64,000 nt of DNA from Microbulbifer sp. HZ11 (GCF_000708675.1 NZ_JELR01000002.1:1442228-1506227), one strand, 5' to 3'. Positions 1 to 13,462 are shown, counted from the first letter of the stretch. Notes: generated by a model not told the origin, from the sequence alone. Made by a program: numbers and translations.

Positions 1-2
1 CT

Positions 3-335
3 GCGCTGAGTCTCGAATTTGCGATCGGGCGCGTGGTTGCCCTCTCCGCCCTGCTCGGCGGCGTCCTGTGTGCGCTGCCCAATCTGTATTTTGGCCTGCG
101 CGCCTTTGAGCTTTTGGGGCCGAATCGCGGCAAGGTTCGCGGTGCCCGCGCGAGCCAGCGCGCGGTAGGAAGTTTCTACCGCGCCGAAACCGGCAAGTTC
201 GTAATGACCCTAGTGGGGTTTGCGGTGGTATTTGCCAGCGTCAAAACGCTGAACCCCGCGGCGCTGTTTATCAGCTACGGCTTGTGCGTGATTTTGCACT
301 GGATTCTCGTGGCCCGACTGCATGCAACGAAGTAG
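3..335 (+). CDS. atpI: ATP synthase subunit I (AtpI), 5' end cut by window
   Basis: The frame is open to the left edge, so the true start lies outside the window. The visible 110 residues contain three or four hydrophobic segments and end LHATK-stop. AtpI is a small membrane protein that helps assemble the c-ring of the F-type ATP synthase. The assignment rests on its place directly before atpB in a complete atp operon and on its size and hydrophobicity, since the family is poorly conserved. A GTG at 33 could start translation, but open upstream sequence (ALSLEFAIGR) reads as continuous protein. Confidence 0.8.
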   Translation, partial: ALSLEFAIGRVVALSALLGGVLCALPNLYFGLRAFELLGPNRGKVRGARASQRAVGSFYRAETGKFVMTLVGFAVVFASVKTLNPAALFISYGLCVILHWILVARLHATK

Positions 336-448
336 CAGGGGCCGGGGAGCCTCCGATTGGATCTGCGCTGATTGAGTGAGCCGGAAAATAGACGGCCGCG
401 CAGACGAGAGGTTCCGCGAAACAGATTTTTTATCTTAAAACGTGTTGA

Positions 449-1753
<1,305 letters not shown>

Positions 1754-1807
1754 TTCCCCGTTCCAATTGCCCTTTAACCCATTTTTGAAAGAGCAAGAGG
1801 TGTCGGT

Positions 1808-2278
1808 GTGAATATCAACCTGACTCTGATCGGCCAGTCGATCACCTTTCTCGCCTTCGTATGGTTCTGCTGGAAGTTTGTCTGGCCGGCCCTGCTGGGT
1901 GTTATGCAAGAGCGCGAGCAAAAAATTGCGACCGGTCTGCAAGAAGCCGAGCGTGCGGAGAAAGATCTTGAGCTGGCTCAACGCAAAGCTGTCGAGCAAC
2001 TGAAAGAAGCCAAAGCCCAGGCTGCGGAAATCATCGATGGCGCCAACAAGCGCGCCAATCAGATCGTTGACGAAGCCAAAGAGGCCGCGCGCAGTGAAGG
2101 CGATCGCCTGAAAGCTGCCGCCCAGGCGGAAATCGAACAGGAAGTAAACCGTGCGAAAGAACAGCTTCGCTCGCGTATTGCTGCCCTGTCTGTTGCCGGC
2201 GCCGAGAAAATTCTCTCGGTCAATATCGATGCCAAAGCGCACGATGACATGATCGAGAAACTGGCAGCCGAGCTGTAA
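1808..2278 (+). CDS. atpF: F0F1 ATP synthase subunit b
   Basis: Peripheral stalk subunit of 156 residues, the usual length. One N-terminal membrane helix (about residues 4-28, [21 protein letters not shown]) is followed by a long charged coiled coil rich in Ala, Glu, Lys and Gln. GTG start, with AGAGG about 8 nt upstream. It ends 11 nt before atpH. Confidence 0.96.
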   Translation: MNINLTLIGQSITFLAFVWFCWKFVWPALLGVMQEREQKIATGLQEAERAEKDLELAQRKAVEQLKEAKAQAAEIIDGANKRANQIVDEAKEAARSEGDRLKAAAQAEIEQEVNRAKEQLRSRIAALSVAGAEKILSVNIDAKAHDDMIEKLAAEL

Positions 2279-2289
2279 GCGAGGAACCC

Positions 2290-2823
2290 ATGGCGGAACT
2301 CAGCACACTGGCCCGGCCCTACGCAAAAGCGGCTTTTGCCCACGCCCAGCAGGCCTCCGACCTTTCCGGTTGGAGTCAGGCGTTGGCAACCGCAGCGGTG
2401 GTCAGCCAGAACGAAAAAATTGGCGAGCTGCTGGATAACCCGCAGCTGACCAGTGAGGTGCGTGCGGATAAATTTCTGACTGTTTGTGGCGATTTTGATG
2501 GGCCGCAACAGAATTTCATCAGATTGCTGGCGGAAAACCACCGCTTGCCGCTGTTGCCGGAAATTTCCGAACTGTTCGAAGACCTGAAGGCCCAGGCAGA
2601 AGCCACCCTCGAAGTGGAAGTCATTTCTGCCCGCCCGCTCAGCGACGAACAGTCCCAACGCCTCACCCAGGCTCTCAGCAAGAAGTTCTCCCGCGAGGTG
2701 CACCTGCACAGCGCGGTGGACGAAACCCTGCTGGGCGGCGCGATCATTCGCGCTGGCGACACGGTTATTGATGGCACCGTGCGCGGTCGACTGGCCAAAC
2801 TCGCCGAGGCGATGAACTCCTAA
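2290..2823 (+). CDS. atpH: F0F1 ATP synthase subunit delta
   Basis: Soluble stator subunit (OSCP homologue) linking the b dimer to the top of the alpha3beta3 head. It has 177 residues, normal length, with N-terminal [13 protein letters not shown] and C-terminal [26 protein letters not shown], both family signatures. ATG start after GCGAGGAACCC, 11 nt after the atpF stop. Confidence 0.96.
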   Translation: MAELSTLARPYAKAAFAHAQQASDLSGWSQALATAAVVSQNEKIGELLDNPQLTSEVRADKFLTVCGDFDGPQQNFIRLLAENHRLPLLPEISELFEDLKAQAEATLEVEVISARPLSDEQSQRLTQALSKKFSREVHLHSAVDETLLGGAIIRAGDTVIDGTVRGRLAKLAEAMNS

Positions 2824-2831
2824 ATTATCGT

Positions 2832-2857
2832 CCCCTCTTCCGCACGCGGTTGAGGGG
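2832..2857 (+). other. atpH-atpA intergenic hairpin
   Basis: CCCCTC, TT, CCGC, AC, GCGG, TT, GAGGGG gives a symmetric two-part stem centred 2844-2845 between the atpH stop and the atpA ribosome site (GAGGAA). No T-run follows. It is likely a transcript structure that tunes the stoichiometry of the neighbouring subunits. Confidence 0.45.
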
Positions 2858-2874
2858 AATTCGAGGAACAGAGC

Positions 2875-4419
2875 ATGCAGCAACTGAATCCCTCTGAGAT
2901 CAGTGAAATTATCAAGAGCCGCATCGACAATCTCGATGTGAGCACCGAAGCCCAGAATGAGGGCACCATTGTTTCCGTATCCGACGGTATCATCCGCATC
3001 CACGGCCTCGCCGACGTGATGTACGGTGAGATGATCGAGTTCGAAGGCGGCGTTACCGGTATGGCACTGAACCTGGAGCGCGACTCCGTTGGTGCCATCG
3101 TTCTCGGTGACTACAAATCCCTGGCCGAAGGCCAGAAGTGCCGTTGTACCGGCCGCATCCTGGAAGCCCCGGTTGGACCAGAGCTGCTGGGTCGCGTGGT
3201 AGACGCACTGGGTAACCCAATCGACGGTAAAGGTCCGCTGAACAACAAGCTGACCGACGCAGTTGAGAAAGTAGCCCCCGGCGTAATTGCCCGTCAGTCC
3301 GTTGACCAGCCGGTACAGACCGGTCTGAAAGCGGTCGACACCATGATTCCGATCGGTCGTGGCCAGCGTGAGCTGATCATCGGCGACCGCCAGATCGGTA
3401 AGACTGCGGTTGCGATCGATGCGATCATCAACCAGAAAGGTACCGGCATTAAGTGTATCTACGTTGCCGTAGGCCAGAAGCAATCCTCTATTGCCAACGT
3501 GGTACGCAAACTGGAAGAGCACGGCGCAATGGACCACACCATCGTGGTTGCCGCCGGTGCTGCCGACCCGGCAGCGATGCAGTTCCTGGCGCCGTACGTA
3601 GGCTGCACCATGGGCGAGTACTTCCGCGACCGCGGTGAAGACGCCCTGATCATTTACGATGACCTGACCAAGCAGGCTTGGGCCTACCGTCAGATCTCCC
3701 TGCTGCTGAAGCGTCCTCCGGGCCGTGAAGCCTACCCGGGTGACGTTTTCTACCTGCACTCCCGTCTGCTGGAGCGCGCCGCGCGTGTAAACGCCGAGTA
3801 CGTAGAGAAGTTCACCAACGGTGAAGTGAAAGGCAAAACCGGCTCCCTGACCGCACTGCCGATCATTGAGACCCAGGCGGGTGACGTTTCCGCATTCGTA
3901 CCGACCAACGTAATCTCCATTACCGATGGTCAGATCTTCCTGGAAACCGACCTGTTCAACTCCGGTGTACGTCCAGCGATCAACCCGGGTATCTCCGTAT
4001 CCCGCGTTGGTGGTTCCGCCCAGACCAAGATCATCAAGAAGCTGTCCGGTGGTATCCGTACCGCCCTGGCCCAGTACCGCGAGCTCGCGGCCTTCTCCCA
4101 GTTCGCCTCTGACCTGGACGAAGCCACCAAAGCCCAGCTGGACCACGGTGAGCGCGTAACCGAGCTGATGAAGCAGAAGCAGTACTCCCCGCTGTCTATC
4201 GCGGACATGGCTGTTTCCGTTTACGCCGCGGACAAGGGTTACCTGAACGACGTAGAAGTTAACAAAGTGCTGGACTTCGAATCCGCCCTGCTCGCTTACA
4301 TGAACAGCGAACACGCAGAGCTGATGCAACAGGTAAACAGCACCGGTAACTACAACGACGAAATCGACAACGCCTTCAAGGCCGCGATCGAGAAGTTCGT
4401 CGCTACCGGTAGCTGGTAA
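2875..4419 (+). CDS. atpA: F0F1 ATP synthase subunit alpha
   Basis: Non-catalytic nucleotide-binding subunit of the F1 head. It has 514 residues with an N-terminal beta-barrel, a Walker A motif GDRQIGKT at about 169-176, a Walker B region [11 protein letters not shown], and the signature [17 protein letters not shown] near residue 365. The N-terminus [17 protein letters not shown] is typical of gammaproteobacteria. ATG start with GAGGAA 7 nt upstream. A loose inverted repeat (TGCAGGA 4429-4435 / TCCTGCA 4454-4460) lies in the gap before atpG. Confidence 0.98.
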   Translation: MQQLNPSEISEIIKSRIDNLDVSTEAQNEGTIVSVSDGIIRIHGLADVMYGEMIEFEGGVTGMALNLERDSVGAIVLGDYKSLAEGQKCRCTGRILEAPVGPELLGRVVDALGNPIDGKGPLNNKLTDAVEKVAPGVIARQSVDQPVQTGLKAVDTMIPIGRGQRELIIGDRQIGKTAVAIDAIINQKGTGIKCIYVAVGQKQSSIANVVRKLEEHGAMDHTIVVAAGAADPAAMQFLAPYVGCTMGEYFRDRGEDALIIYDDLTKQAWAYRQISLLLKRPPGREAYPGDVFYLHSRLLERAARVNAEYVEKFTNGEVKGKTGSLTALPIIETQAGDVSAFVPTNVISITDGQIFLETDLFNSGVRPAINPGISVSRVGGSAQTKIIKKLSGGIRTALAQYRELAAFSQFASDLDEATKAQLDHGERVTELMKQKQYSPLSIADMAVSVYAADKGYLNDVEVNKVLDFESALLAYMNSEHAELMQQVNSTGNYNDEIDNAFKAAIEKFVATGSW

Positions 4420-4490
4420 GTACCCATGTGCAGGAGCAGGTCTGACGATTTGTTCCTGCAGGTTAACTTCCGGCAAAAAGGTAACTGACT

Positions 4491-6799
<2,309 letters not shown>

Positions 6800-6811
6800 G
6801 GCACGCACGTA

Positions 6812-6931
6812 GATCCCCAGGTGTCTGGGGATCATGGCTCGCTCAAAATCGTAGCGAGCGGCTGGCTGGCGGTGGCCGCCGGAGCGCAGGCAGCGGAGTG
6901 TATATAAATACATGAGCAGCCGAGCACCGCC
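6812..6931. repeat. Cluster of inverted repeats between atpD and atpC (REP-like)
   Basis: The 206-nt atpD-atpC gap is much longer than the other gaps in the operon and is full of dyads: GATCCCCAG/CTGGGGATC (6812-6820/6825-6833), GCTCGCT/AGCGAGC (6837-6843/6853-6859), GGCGGTG/CACCGCC (6868-6874/6925-6931), and TGTAT-ATAA-ATACA (6899-6912) at the centre of the last. No gene or T-run is present. The pattern suggests an inserted palindromic repeat or an RNA-processing element; no second copy is obvious in this window. Confidence 0.55.
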
Positions 6932-7005
6932 GGACGCCATCAGGCAGGCGTACAGTAGATTTTGTGCGATGCCACAAGGCAAACAAATGAGATTGAGGTA
7001 GCCTT

Positions 7006-7425
7006 ATGGCTATGACAGTACATTGCGACATCGTTAGCGCAGAGGAATCCCTCTTCTCGGGTCTGGTGAAGATGGTGATTGTCAGCGGCGTCGAAGGGGA
7101 ACTCGGTATCTCCTACGGTCACGCACAGCTGCTCACCGCCCTCAAGCCCGGCCCGGTTCGCATCATCAAAGACAATGGTGATGAAGAGGTGCTGTTCCTG
7201 AGCGGCGGCTATGCCGAAATCCAGCCGAACATGGTGACCATCCTCGCCGATCTCGCCGAGCGCGAAATCGACGAAGATGCAGCCAAAAAGGCCCGCGAAG
7301 AGGCGGAACACGCCCTGCGCAGCGCCCCGGCGGATATCGACTATGCCCGTATCTCCGCGCAACTTGCCGAAGCCGAAGCTCGTCTGCGCACCATGCAGGC
7401 GATTCGCCGCGCCGCTGGCAAGTAA
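7006..7425 (+). CDS. atpC: F0F1 ATP synthase subunit epsilon
   Basis: Rotor foot and inhibitory subunit of F1. It has 139 residues with an N-terminal beta-sandwich ([48 protein letters not shown]) and a C-terminal helical hairpin ([31 protein letters not shown]). ATG start after GATTGAGGTAGCCTT. Last gene of the operon. Confidence 0.97.
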   Translation: MAMTVHCDIVSAEESLFSGLVKMVIVSGVEGELGISYGHAQLLTALKPGPVRIIKDNGDEEVLFLSGGYAEIQPNMVTILADLAEREIDEDAAKKAREEAEHALRSAPADIDYARISAQLAEAEARLRTMQAIRRAAGK

Positions 7426-7433
7426 CCTACTTT

Positions 7434-7458
7434 CTGTAGGAGCCTGTATATTACAGGC
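7434..7458 (+). repeat. CTGTAGGAGC-type palindromic unit
   Basis: CTGTAGGAGC leads into the perfect hairpin GCCTGTA-TAT-TACAGGC (7442-7458). The same CTGTAGGAGCC start recurs at 37565 in front of another palindrome. CTGTAGGAGC is also the start of a common Pseudomonas REP sequence, so this may be a related REP-like unit. Confidence 0.5.
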
Positions 7459-7462
7459 AATC

Positions 7463-7490
7463 AAAAAAAGCAGCTTCGGCTGCTTTTTTT
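7463..7490 (+). terminator. Rho-independent terminator of the atp operon
   Basis: AAAAAAAGCAGC, loop TTCG, GCTGCTTTTTTT: a perfect 12-bp stem with a UUCG tetraloop and a T-run, 37 nt after the atpC stop. Confidence 0.95.
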
Positions 7491-7547
7491 GTGCCCGTGT
7501 GTTTTGCTTAGGACATCTCGACCCATCAGAAACAGGAAATCGAATTC

Positions 7548-8579
7548 GTGAATGCCCCACAACCCGTTATCGGATTGGCGCTCGGCAGCGGAGCGGCCAA
7601 AGGTTTTGCACATATTGGCGTACTCAAGGTGCTGGGCGAAATGGGCATTCGCCCTGATGTGATTGCCGGTACCTCTATGGGCGCTTTTGTTGGGGCCGCC
7701 TTTGCCGCCGGCAAACTCGACAAGCTGGAAGAGTGGGTACGCCAATTGGATAACTGGAAGGTGTTCTCCCTGCTGGATATCAACTGGACCCTGAGCGGCG
7801 GTGTGATTGGTGGTATCAAACCATTCCGCACCTTCTTCGAGGGATTCGATTTCGACAACATCGAAGATTTGCCGGTTCCCTTCACCGCTGTCGCCACCGA
7901 TTTACACAGTGGTCAGGAAATCTGGTTACAGCAGGGTAACCTTCAGGACGCGGTCAGTGCCTCCTGTTCCATACCAGGGCTGCTATCACCAAAGGCACTG
8001 TCTGGCCGCTGGCTGGTGGACGGTGCGGTGGTCAACCCGGTGCCAGTCGACGTTTGCCGCGCCATGGGCGCCACTCGCGTAATCGCCATAGATGTGATGG
8101 AAGATGGCGCCCCGCTGCTGAATCGGGAGCACCGGGAGGTGGCGAGCATCGTGAGTGAGAAATCCACGGTGGAAGACATGCCCTCTCTGCAGCAGGAGCG
8201 CGCAGAAATGTCTCATCCGGAGGCTGGTGATGATGAGGATAAGGCACTCGCGGAGGCTGAGCAGAGCAACCCATCCAACGGACTGGCGAGACTACTGGAA
8301 CAGGGTAAAGAGCAGCTGACCCAGTTTCGAGAGCTGCGCAAGCGCCCGAAAATCGCACCGCCAGGTATGTTCGACACCATGCACCAGGCCATGGCGATTC
8401 TCGAGCGACGCCATAAGCGCACCCGTATGATGGGTTCACCTCCGGACGTACTGGTAATGCCCAAGGTGGGTGAAGTGGGGGGCATGGAATTTTCCCGCGC
8501 GACCGAGGCCATTGAGGCCGGTGAAATAGAAGCCCGTCGTCTGCGCACCTGGATCGAAGATATGGTGGATCAGGGATAA
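7548..8579 (+). CDS. Patatin-like phospholipase (RssA-type)
   Basis: Probable cytoplasmic serine acyl hydrolase acting on lipid esters. It has 343 residues; the patatin domain fills about residues 7-180. It shows the oxyanion loop GSGAAKG (13-19), the nucleophile elbow GTSMG with Ser43, and the catalytic Asp in DGAVVNPVPVD. The C-terminal 150 residues are charged and without recognised motif. GTG start at 7548 (MNAPQPVIGLALG); the ATG overlapping it is out of frame. It is probably co-transcribed with the next gene, whose start lies 4 nt after its stop. Physiological substrate unknown. Confidence 0.85.
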   Translation: MNAPQPVIGLALGSGAAKGFAHIGVLKVLGEMGIRPDVIAGTSMGAFVGAAFAAGKLDKLEEWVRQLDNWKVFSLLDINWTLSGGVIGGIKPFRTFFEGFDFDNIEDLPVPFTAVATDLHSGQEIWLQQGNLQDAVSASCSIPGLLSPKALSGRWLVDGAVVNPVPVDVCRAMGATRVIAIDVMEDGAPLLNREHREVASIVSEKSTVEDMPSLQQERAEMSHPEAGDDEDKALAEAEQSNPSNGLARLLEQGKEQLTQFRELRKRPKIAPPGMFDTMHQAMAILERRHKRTRMMGSPPDVLVMPKVGEVGGMEFSRATEAIEAGEIEARRLRTWIEDMVDQG

Positions 8580-8583
8580 CGAA

Positions 8584-10065
8584 ATGTACGGACACTGGCG
8601 ATTGCGCACTCTGCTTCGACTGTTTGGCGCCCTGACCCTGCTTGTCAGTGTGGGCGCCAGTGCAGGGGCTTGGTACGAATACCAGTCTGAAAATTTTACC
8701 GTGTATTCCGATGTGCCCGAGCGTCGCGTCTATGAACTGATGCGAGATCTGGAGCGTTTTCGCCGTACCGCCCTGTCATTTACCGGCCAGGAAGAAACAC
8801 CGGAAAACCAGAAATTACGGGTGTTCCACTTCCGCGACTCCGGCGAGTTCGAGCGGTTTACCGGGGATCGCAAGATCGCCGGTCTCTACCGGGAAACCTG
8901 GGAGGGACCGATTATCTTTTCCCGCGACGGCGGCCATGGCATTTCCGGCTCCGGATTGATCTTCCACGAATACGTCCACCATCTGATGCGCGAGCGCAGT
9001 GGCATGACCTACCCGCGCTGGTACTCCGAAGGATTCGCCGAGCTGCTGGCCAGTGCGGAACTGCATAAAAAAACCGTACTGGTCGGGGGGCTGCCGGAGT
9101 GGCGATTGAGCGCCTGGGCAGAAAATGATCCCCTGACCATCGAGCAGCTCCTGGCCCCTCCTCCGCTTGCTGCGCAAAATGGCGAAGACAATAGCCGCTA
9201 CTGGAACAACTACTACGCCAGCGCCTGGCTGCTTACTCACTATTTACAGTTAGGCCACACCGCTGGCCACCCAGACTACCGGGCCGCTACTACGAGCTAC
9301 CTCAAGGCGGTGGCCGCAGGTGAAAATCCTTTTGCAATCTTCGAAGAACATTTCGGGAAATCTATCGAAGTGATTGGACGGGAAATGCTCGCCTATATGC
9401 GTGATGATATTCAGCGCTACCAACTGGAGATCCCCGAGTACACCTACTCCATCCCGCGCCGCGAACTGACCGAAAACGAGCAGCTGTTTCTGCTTGCCGC
9501 CGAGGCCATGGATTTCGACAAACCACAGCTCGCCTTGGAGTATCTGAAGCGCAGCGAGCAACAGGGCCTGGGCTGGTCGGAAAACCTGACCGCCATGGCG
9601 GTGATTGAAGCGGAAAAAAAGAACTACAAACTCGGTGAAAAAGTGGTGGAGGAAATTGGCGAGCACGGCCAGATCAGCCACCTCACCGCCGCCAATCTCG
9701 CGCAATTCTATTTGCTGCGCTTGCAGGCATTGACGCTGACCCGCGAATGGGATGAGGACTTTTATGAGTCGGCGGTGAAGTACGGAAAAATCGCCGTGCA
9801 GATGGGTCCCAATTATTTGCCCGGCTATCGCACCCTGTGGACCGCATACCAACTCAAAGGTGAAAGCGAAGATGCCTTGCAGATCATGCTGAGCGCCTAT
9901 CACCAGGAACCCAGTCACCTGAACCTGAACGCCACACTGGGGTTTTACCTTGCGCATCTTGAAAAGGACGCTTTGGCCCGGGAATACCTGGAGCGGGTTG
10001 TGGCCTGGAGTCACTCTGAAGATCTTCGCGCACGTGCAGAAGCGCTGCTCGAGCGACGAAAATAA
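8584..10065 (+). CDS. Secreted HExxH metallopeptidase-like protein with TPR region (DUF1570-like)
   Basis: 493 residues. The N-terminal hydrophobic segment (about 10-28, LLRLFGALTLLVSVGASAGA) looks like a Sec signal peptide. A gluzincin-like zinc motif HEYVHH sits near residue 129, followed by WYSEGFAELLAS, whose Glu could be the third ligand, as in DUF1570/peptidase MA-type proteins. The C-terminal half is helical with TPR-like repeats. Activity is inferred from the motif only. It forms a pair with the upstream patatin gene and ends just before a bidirectional terminator. Confidence 0.65.
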   Translation: MYGHWRLRTLLRLFGALTLLVSVGASAGAWYEYQSENFTVYSDVPERRVYELMRDLERFRRTALSFTGQEETPENQKLRVFHFRDSGEFERFTGDRKIAGLYRETWEGPIIFSRDGGHGISGSGLIFHEYVHHLMRERSGMTYPRWYSEGFAELLASAELHKKTVLVGGLPEWRLSAWAENDPLTIEQLLAPPPLAAQNGEDNSRYWNNYYASAWLLTHYLQLGHTAGHPDYRAATTSYLKAVAAGENPFAIFEEHFGKSIEVIGREMLAYMRDDIQRYQLEIPEYTYSIPRRELTENEQLFLLAAEAMDFDKPQLALEYLKRSEQQGLGWSENLTAMAVIEAEKKNYKLGEKVVEEIGEHGQISHLTAANLAQFYLLRLQALTLTREWDEDFYESAVKYGKIAVQMGPNYLPGYRTLWTAYQLKGESEDALQIMLSAYHQEPSHLNLNATLGFYLAHLEKDALAREYLERVVAWSHSEDLRARAEALLERRK

Positions 10066-10080
10066 AGAGGAGCGAAAATA

Positions 10081-10112
10081 AAAAAGCCCGCCGTTTTCAC
10101 GGCGGGCTTTTT
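10081..10112. terminator. Bidirectional terminator between convergent genes
   Basis: AAAAAGCCCGCCG, loop TTTTCA, CGGCGGGCTTTTT: a 13-bp stem with A-run and T-run on opposite sides. It serves the rightward TPR protein gene and the leftward amidohydrolase gene that ends at 10136. Confidence 0.93.
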
Positions 10113-10135
10113 GTTGGATAAACCGATCCGAACAA

Positions 10136-13100
10136 TCAGTGCACCCAGTGGTGCCGTTCCTGCTTCTCCTGAATCGCTTCCGCGGTCGGTGTGGGCATGG
10201 CGCTCACCGGCAAACGCTCGTGGAAGAACGCCAGTCGCTCGTCGCCTTCCACCTCGTTCATGGTGGCGGCGTCGAACACCTTGCCGTTGATCACGGTGTA
10301 TTTCACCTTCTCGGACAGGCGCAGGTCCTCCAGCGGATTGCCGTCCACCACAATGATGTCCGCCAGTTTGCCCGCTTCCAGGCTGCCGATGTCCTTATCC
10401 ATACCCAGGTAGCGGGCGCCATCGATGGTGCCGGCGCGGAAGGCTTCCCACGGGGTGAAACCGCCCTGTGCCATCATCCACATTTCCCAGTGGGCGCCGA
10501 GACCTTCGCGCTGGCCGTGGGCGCCAATGTGCACGGTGACGCCTTTGTCACGCAGCTGTTTTGCGTGATTGGCTACGTCCACGTGGTTGTAGTGGTGATC
10601 CGGCGCGGTGGGGCGGCGGATGGAACGCGGGTTGACGATAAAGTCCGGAGTAAAGCTGGTCAGGCGCTCGTTCTTCCACACCTCGGTGCGGTCGTACCAG
10701 TAGTACTCACCGGAGAGGCCGCCGTAAGCCACCACAAACGTAGGGGTATAACCCACGCTGGTCTGGCTCCACATCTGTTCCACGTCGGAATAGATATTGG
10801 CGATGGGCAGGGAGTGCTCCACACCGGTGTGGCCATCCACAATCATGTTCATGTTGTGCTGGTACTTACCGCCGCCTTCCGGCACCACCATGATGCCGTG
10901 CTTGCGGCCCGCTTCCAGTACCTGCTGGCGCTGCTCCCTTCTCGGCTGGTTGTAGCTCTTCACGGAAATCGCACCCATTTCCTTCAGGCGGCTCACGTGG
11001 AACTCGGCGTCCTCCAGGCTGTTGATCTTGGCCTTGTAGCCGGGGCCCTTGGCGCCGTACAGAATGGTGCCGGTGGAGAAAATACGCGGGCCATTGATGA
11101 TGCCGGCCTTCTGCATTTCCGCAGCAGAGAAGATCTCGCTGCTGTCGTTGGACGGGTCGTGAATGGTGGTCACACCGAACGCCAGGCTGGAATACAGGTT
11201 CCAGTTCTGCTGCGGAATGATCTCCTCGCGGCCCTGGGCACCGTGGGCGTGGGCATCCACCAGCCCTGGCAGAACGGTCTTGCCGGTGACATCGATACGC
11301 TGGGTACCGGTGGGGATTTCCACCTCACTCTGCGCACCCACTGCCACGATGCGATTACCGCGGAACAGCACCACACCGTTTTCGATCACTTCCTGGGCGG
11401 ACTCCGCATCGCGCATGGTCACCACGGTACCGCCGGTCAGCGCCACCAGTTTGTCGCTGTTGAAGAACGGCTGCTTGAAGCTGAGATCGATACCTTCGCT
11501 CACCGGCTCCGGCAATTGCTCCGGGGCGCCGGCGACAAAATCAAACGCGTCTTTCAGTTCGCGCTCATAGAGCTTCGGTCCGTGGGCCCAGCCCAGGGTC
11601 TCGCTGTCGCCGGACCAGTGCAGGTTTTCACCGGCGCGCTTGGACACCTGGGTGACTTTTACGGCGGTGGCGTTGGGACCGATGGACTCGGATTTGCCGG
11701 TGTGCATAAACGGTGCGGCAAAGGCCTTGAAGTCCTGAGTGAAGGCGACCCAGCGGCCGTCCGGGGACAGGCGGAAGGAGGTGATCTCGGCGCCGTGCAA
11801 GTGCTCGCGCTCGTCCTTGCCGTTGACATCGACGCTCTTGAACACGCGCTTGCCGCCATCGCCGTAGACATACTCGGAGAAGTAGATACGGTCGCCATCG
11901 GCGCCGAAGTGCGGCTCGTAGCCGGATTTACTGATGCGGCGCTGCCAGTCGCCGTCGGCGTCCGCCAGGTATATGCCGGGCTCAAGGGAGTATTCCGGGC
12001 TCAGCAGGTAGCCGCCGGTAAAGCGGCGGAAGGCTACGGTTTCGCCATCCGGGGAGAAGCTCGGCTCCACATACAGGCCGGGTTCATCGGTGATGGTCTT
12101 GCCGCGACCACTGCGTGCGGATACCACGCGCACCTGCCCGAGTTTCTCATCGTCCCAGGTCACGTAGGTGATCTGCTTGCCGTCCCGGGACCAGCTCGGG
12201 TAGAACTCGAAGTGCTCATCCTGGCGGGTCAGTCGGCGACGTTCACCGCTGTTCACGTCCTGAACGTAGATTTTGCCCAGGGCCTGGAAGGCGATCTGCT
12301 TGCCGTCCGGAGACTTCTGCGCCCAGCGGATCATCTTCACGTCGAACTGTTCCGGGGCTACATCCACCGGGAAGCGTACCGCATCGGCCACTTTCTTCTC
12401 GGTCTTGATATGCGCGACTATCTCGCGGGCGCCCCGCTCGAGGCTGCTGCCATCGGCGTTGATGCGCAGGAACCTGCCGCCACTCCACACGATCAGGGAT
12501 TTACCGTCCGGCATCCAGTCGTAGTGCACGTAGTTGCCGTGGGAGCCAAACGTCTCCTGCAGATCCCGTTCGAGGCCGGTATAGATGGGTTTTTCCAGGC
12601 CGCTGTTCAGGTCTTTCACAAACATGGAGGTCTGGTCGTCCTGGCGGCGGATAAACGCCAGCTTTTCACCATCCGGTGACGGTACCGGGGCGATGGAACC
12701 GCCGGGGCCGGAGACAAAGGTTTCTTCCTTGCCGTCCTGCAGATCATAGCGGTTGATGGCGAAGATTTGCTGGGTGGAGTTCTTGTTGTACTCCCAGACC
12801 GTGCCCGGGGTGGTGTCGATGGCGTAATAGATGTAGCGGCCATCCGGGGAGAAAACCGCGTCGGAGATATTCTTCTGCGCGATATCGCCGCCGATGCGCG
12901 CCTTGATCTGGCGACCTTCACCACCGCCGTAGTGGTACATCCAGATTTCCCCGGCGGGGATACTGCGGCCACTCATAAAGCCCTTGCGCGCCACCAAGTG
13001 CTGGCCATCCGGGCTGAAGTTGGGGGCGTGTACCAGGTTTTCTTTCTCGGTGGTCAGTTGGCGCAGATTCTCGCCGTTGCGGTCCATGATCCAGATATTG

Positions 13101-13462
13101 TCAGCACCGTCGCGGTCGCTGACAAACACGATGGACTTGCCGTCGGGGCTGAAGCGCGGCTGGATGTTCCATGCGATTTCGCTGGTGATCGCAGTGGCTT
13201 CGCCGCCATTTACCGACATTTCATAGATGTCGCCCAGCATATCGAAGACGATGGTCTCGCCGTCGGGGCTGATATCCAGGTTGCTCCAGGTGGTCTCGCG
13301 GGTATCCAGGGAGATGGCCTTGAACTCGAACGGCGGCTTGTTCACATCCCATTTGTCTACTTCTTTTTTGGCTTCTTCCGCCACCGCTACCAGCGGCAGG
13401 GACATGGCGAGGCTGGCGCCGCCGATCAGGCGCGCGAGCTTGCGCATTCTGGTTTTTATCAT
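10136..13462 (-). CDS. Secreted amidohydrolase fused to TolB-type beta-propeller
   Basis: 1108 residues. A signal peptide (about 1-28, ending VAVAEEA) is followed by repeated PD40/TolB blades with the pattern FSPDGxxIxF across about residues 45-640. A composite-domain metal-dependent amidohydrolase fills about 680-1075: HxH in VDAHAHG near residue 737, a distal His in VEHSLP, later His residues in HIGAHGQREGLGAH, and the C-terminal signature GSLEAGKLADIIVVDGNPLEDL. The architecture matches periplasmic amidohydrolases proposed to act on peptides or cyclic amides; the substrate cannot be told. Start supported by AGGGAGCC upstream of ATG. A hairpin TATTGCC/GGCAATA (13559-13576) lies in its upstream region. 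Confidence 0.85.
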   Translation of the reverse strand: MIKTRMRKLARLIGGASLAMSLPLVAVAEEAKKEVDKWDVNKPPFEFKAISLDTRETTWSNLDISPDGETIVFDMLGDIYEMSVNGGEATAITSEIAWNIQPRFSPDGKSIVFVSDRDGADNIWIMDRNGENLRQLTTEKENLVHAPNFSPDGQHLVARKGFMSGRSIPAGEIWMYHYGGGEGRQIKARIGGDIAQKNISDAVFSPDGRYIYYAIDTTPGTVWEYNKNSTQQIFAINRYDLQDGKEETFVSGPGGSIAPVPSPDGEKLAFIRRQDDQTSMFVKDLNSGLEKPIYTGLERDLQETFGSHGNYVHYDWMPDGKSLIVWSGGRFLRINADGSSLERGAREIVAHIKTEKKVADAVRFPVDVAPEQFDVKMIRWAQKSPDGKQIAFQALGKIYVQDVNSGERRRLTRQDEHFEFYPSWSRDGKQITYVTWDDEKLGQVRVVSARSGRGKTITDEPGLYVEPSFSPDGETVAFRRFTGGYLLSPEYSLEPGIYLADADGDWQRRISKSGYEPHFGADGDRIYFSEYVYGDGGKRVFKSVDVNGKDEREHLHGAEITSFRLSPDGRWVAFTQDFKAFAAPFMHTGKSESIGPNATAVKVTQVSKRAGENLHWSGDSETLGWAHGPKLYERELKDAFDFVAGAPEQLPEPVSEGIDLSFKQPFFNSDKLVALTGGTVVTMRDAESAQEVIENGVVLFRGNRIVAVGAQSEVEIPTGTQRIDVTGKTVLPGLVDAHAHGAQGREEIIPQQNWNLYSSLAFGVTTIHDPSNDSSEIFSAAEMQKAGIINGPRIFSTGTILYGAKGPGYKAKINSLEDAEFHVSRLKEMGAISVKSYNQPRREQRQQVLEAGRKHGIMVVPEGGGKYQHNMNMIVDGHTGVEHSLPIANIYSDVEQMWSQTSVGYTPTFVVAYGGLSGEYYWYDRTEVWKNERLTSFTPDFIVNPRSIRRPTAPDHHYNHVDVANHAKQLRDKGVTVHIGAHGQREGLGAHWEMWMMAQGGFTPWEAFRAGTIDGARYLGMDKDIGSLEAGKLADIIVVDGNPLEDLRLSEKVKYTVINGKVFDAATMNEVEGDERLAFFHERLPVSAMPTPTAEAIQEKQERHHWVH

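Noticed and set aside
2059..4476. 805-codon minus-strand frame across atpF-atpA
   Set aside because: Codon-bias artefact opposite highly expressed atp genes; no recognisable domain.
10139..12679. 846-codon plus-strand frame opposite the amidohydrolase
   Set aside because: His/Val/Gly-rich shadow; the minus-strand gene has a signal peptide and clear motifs.
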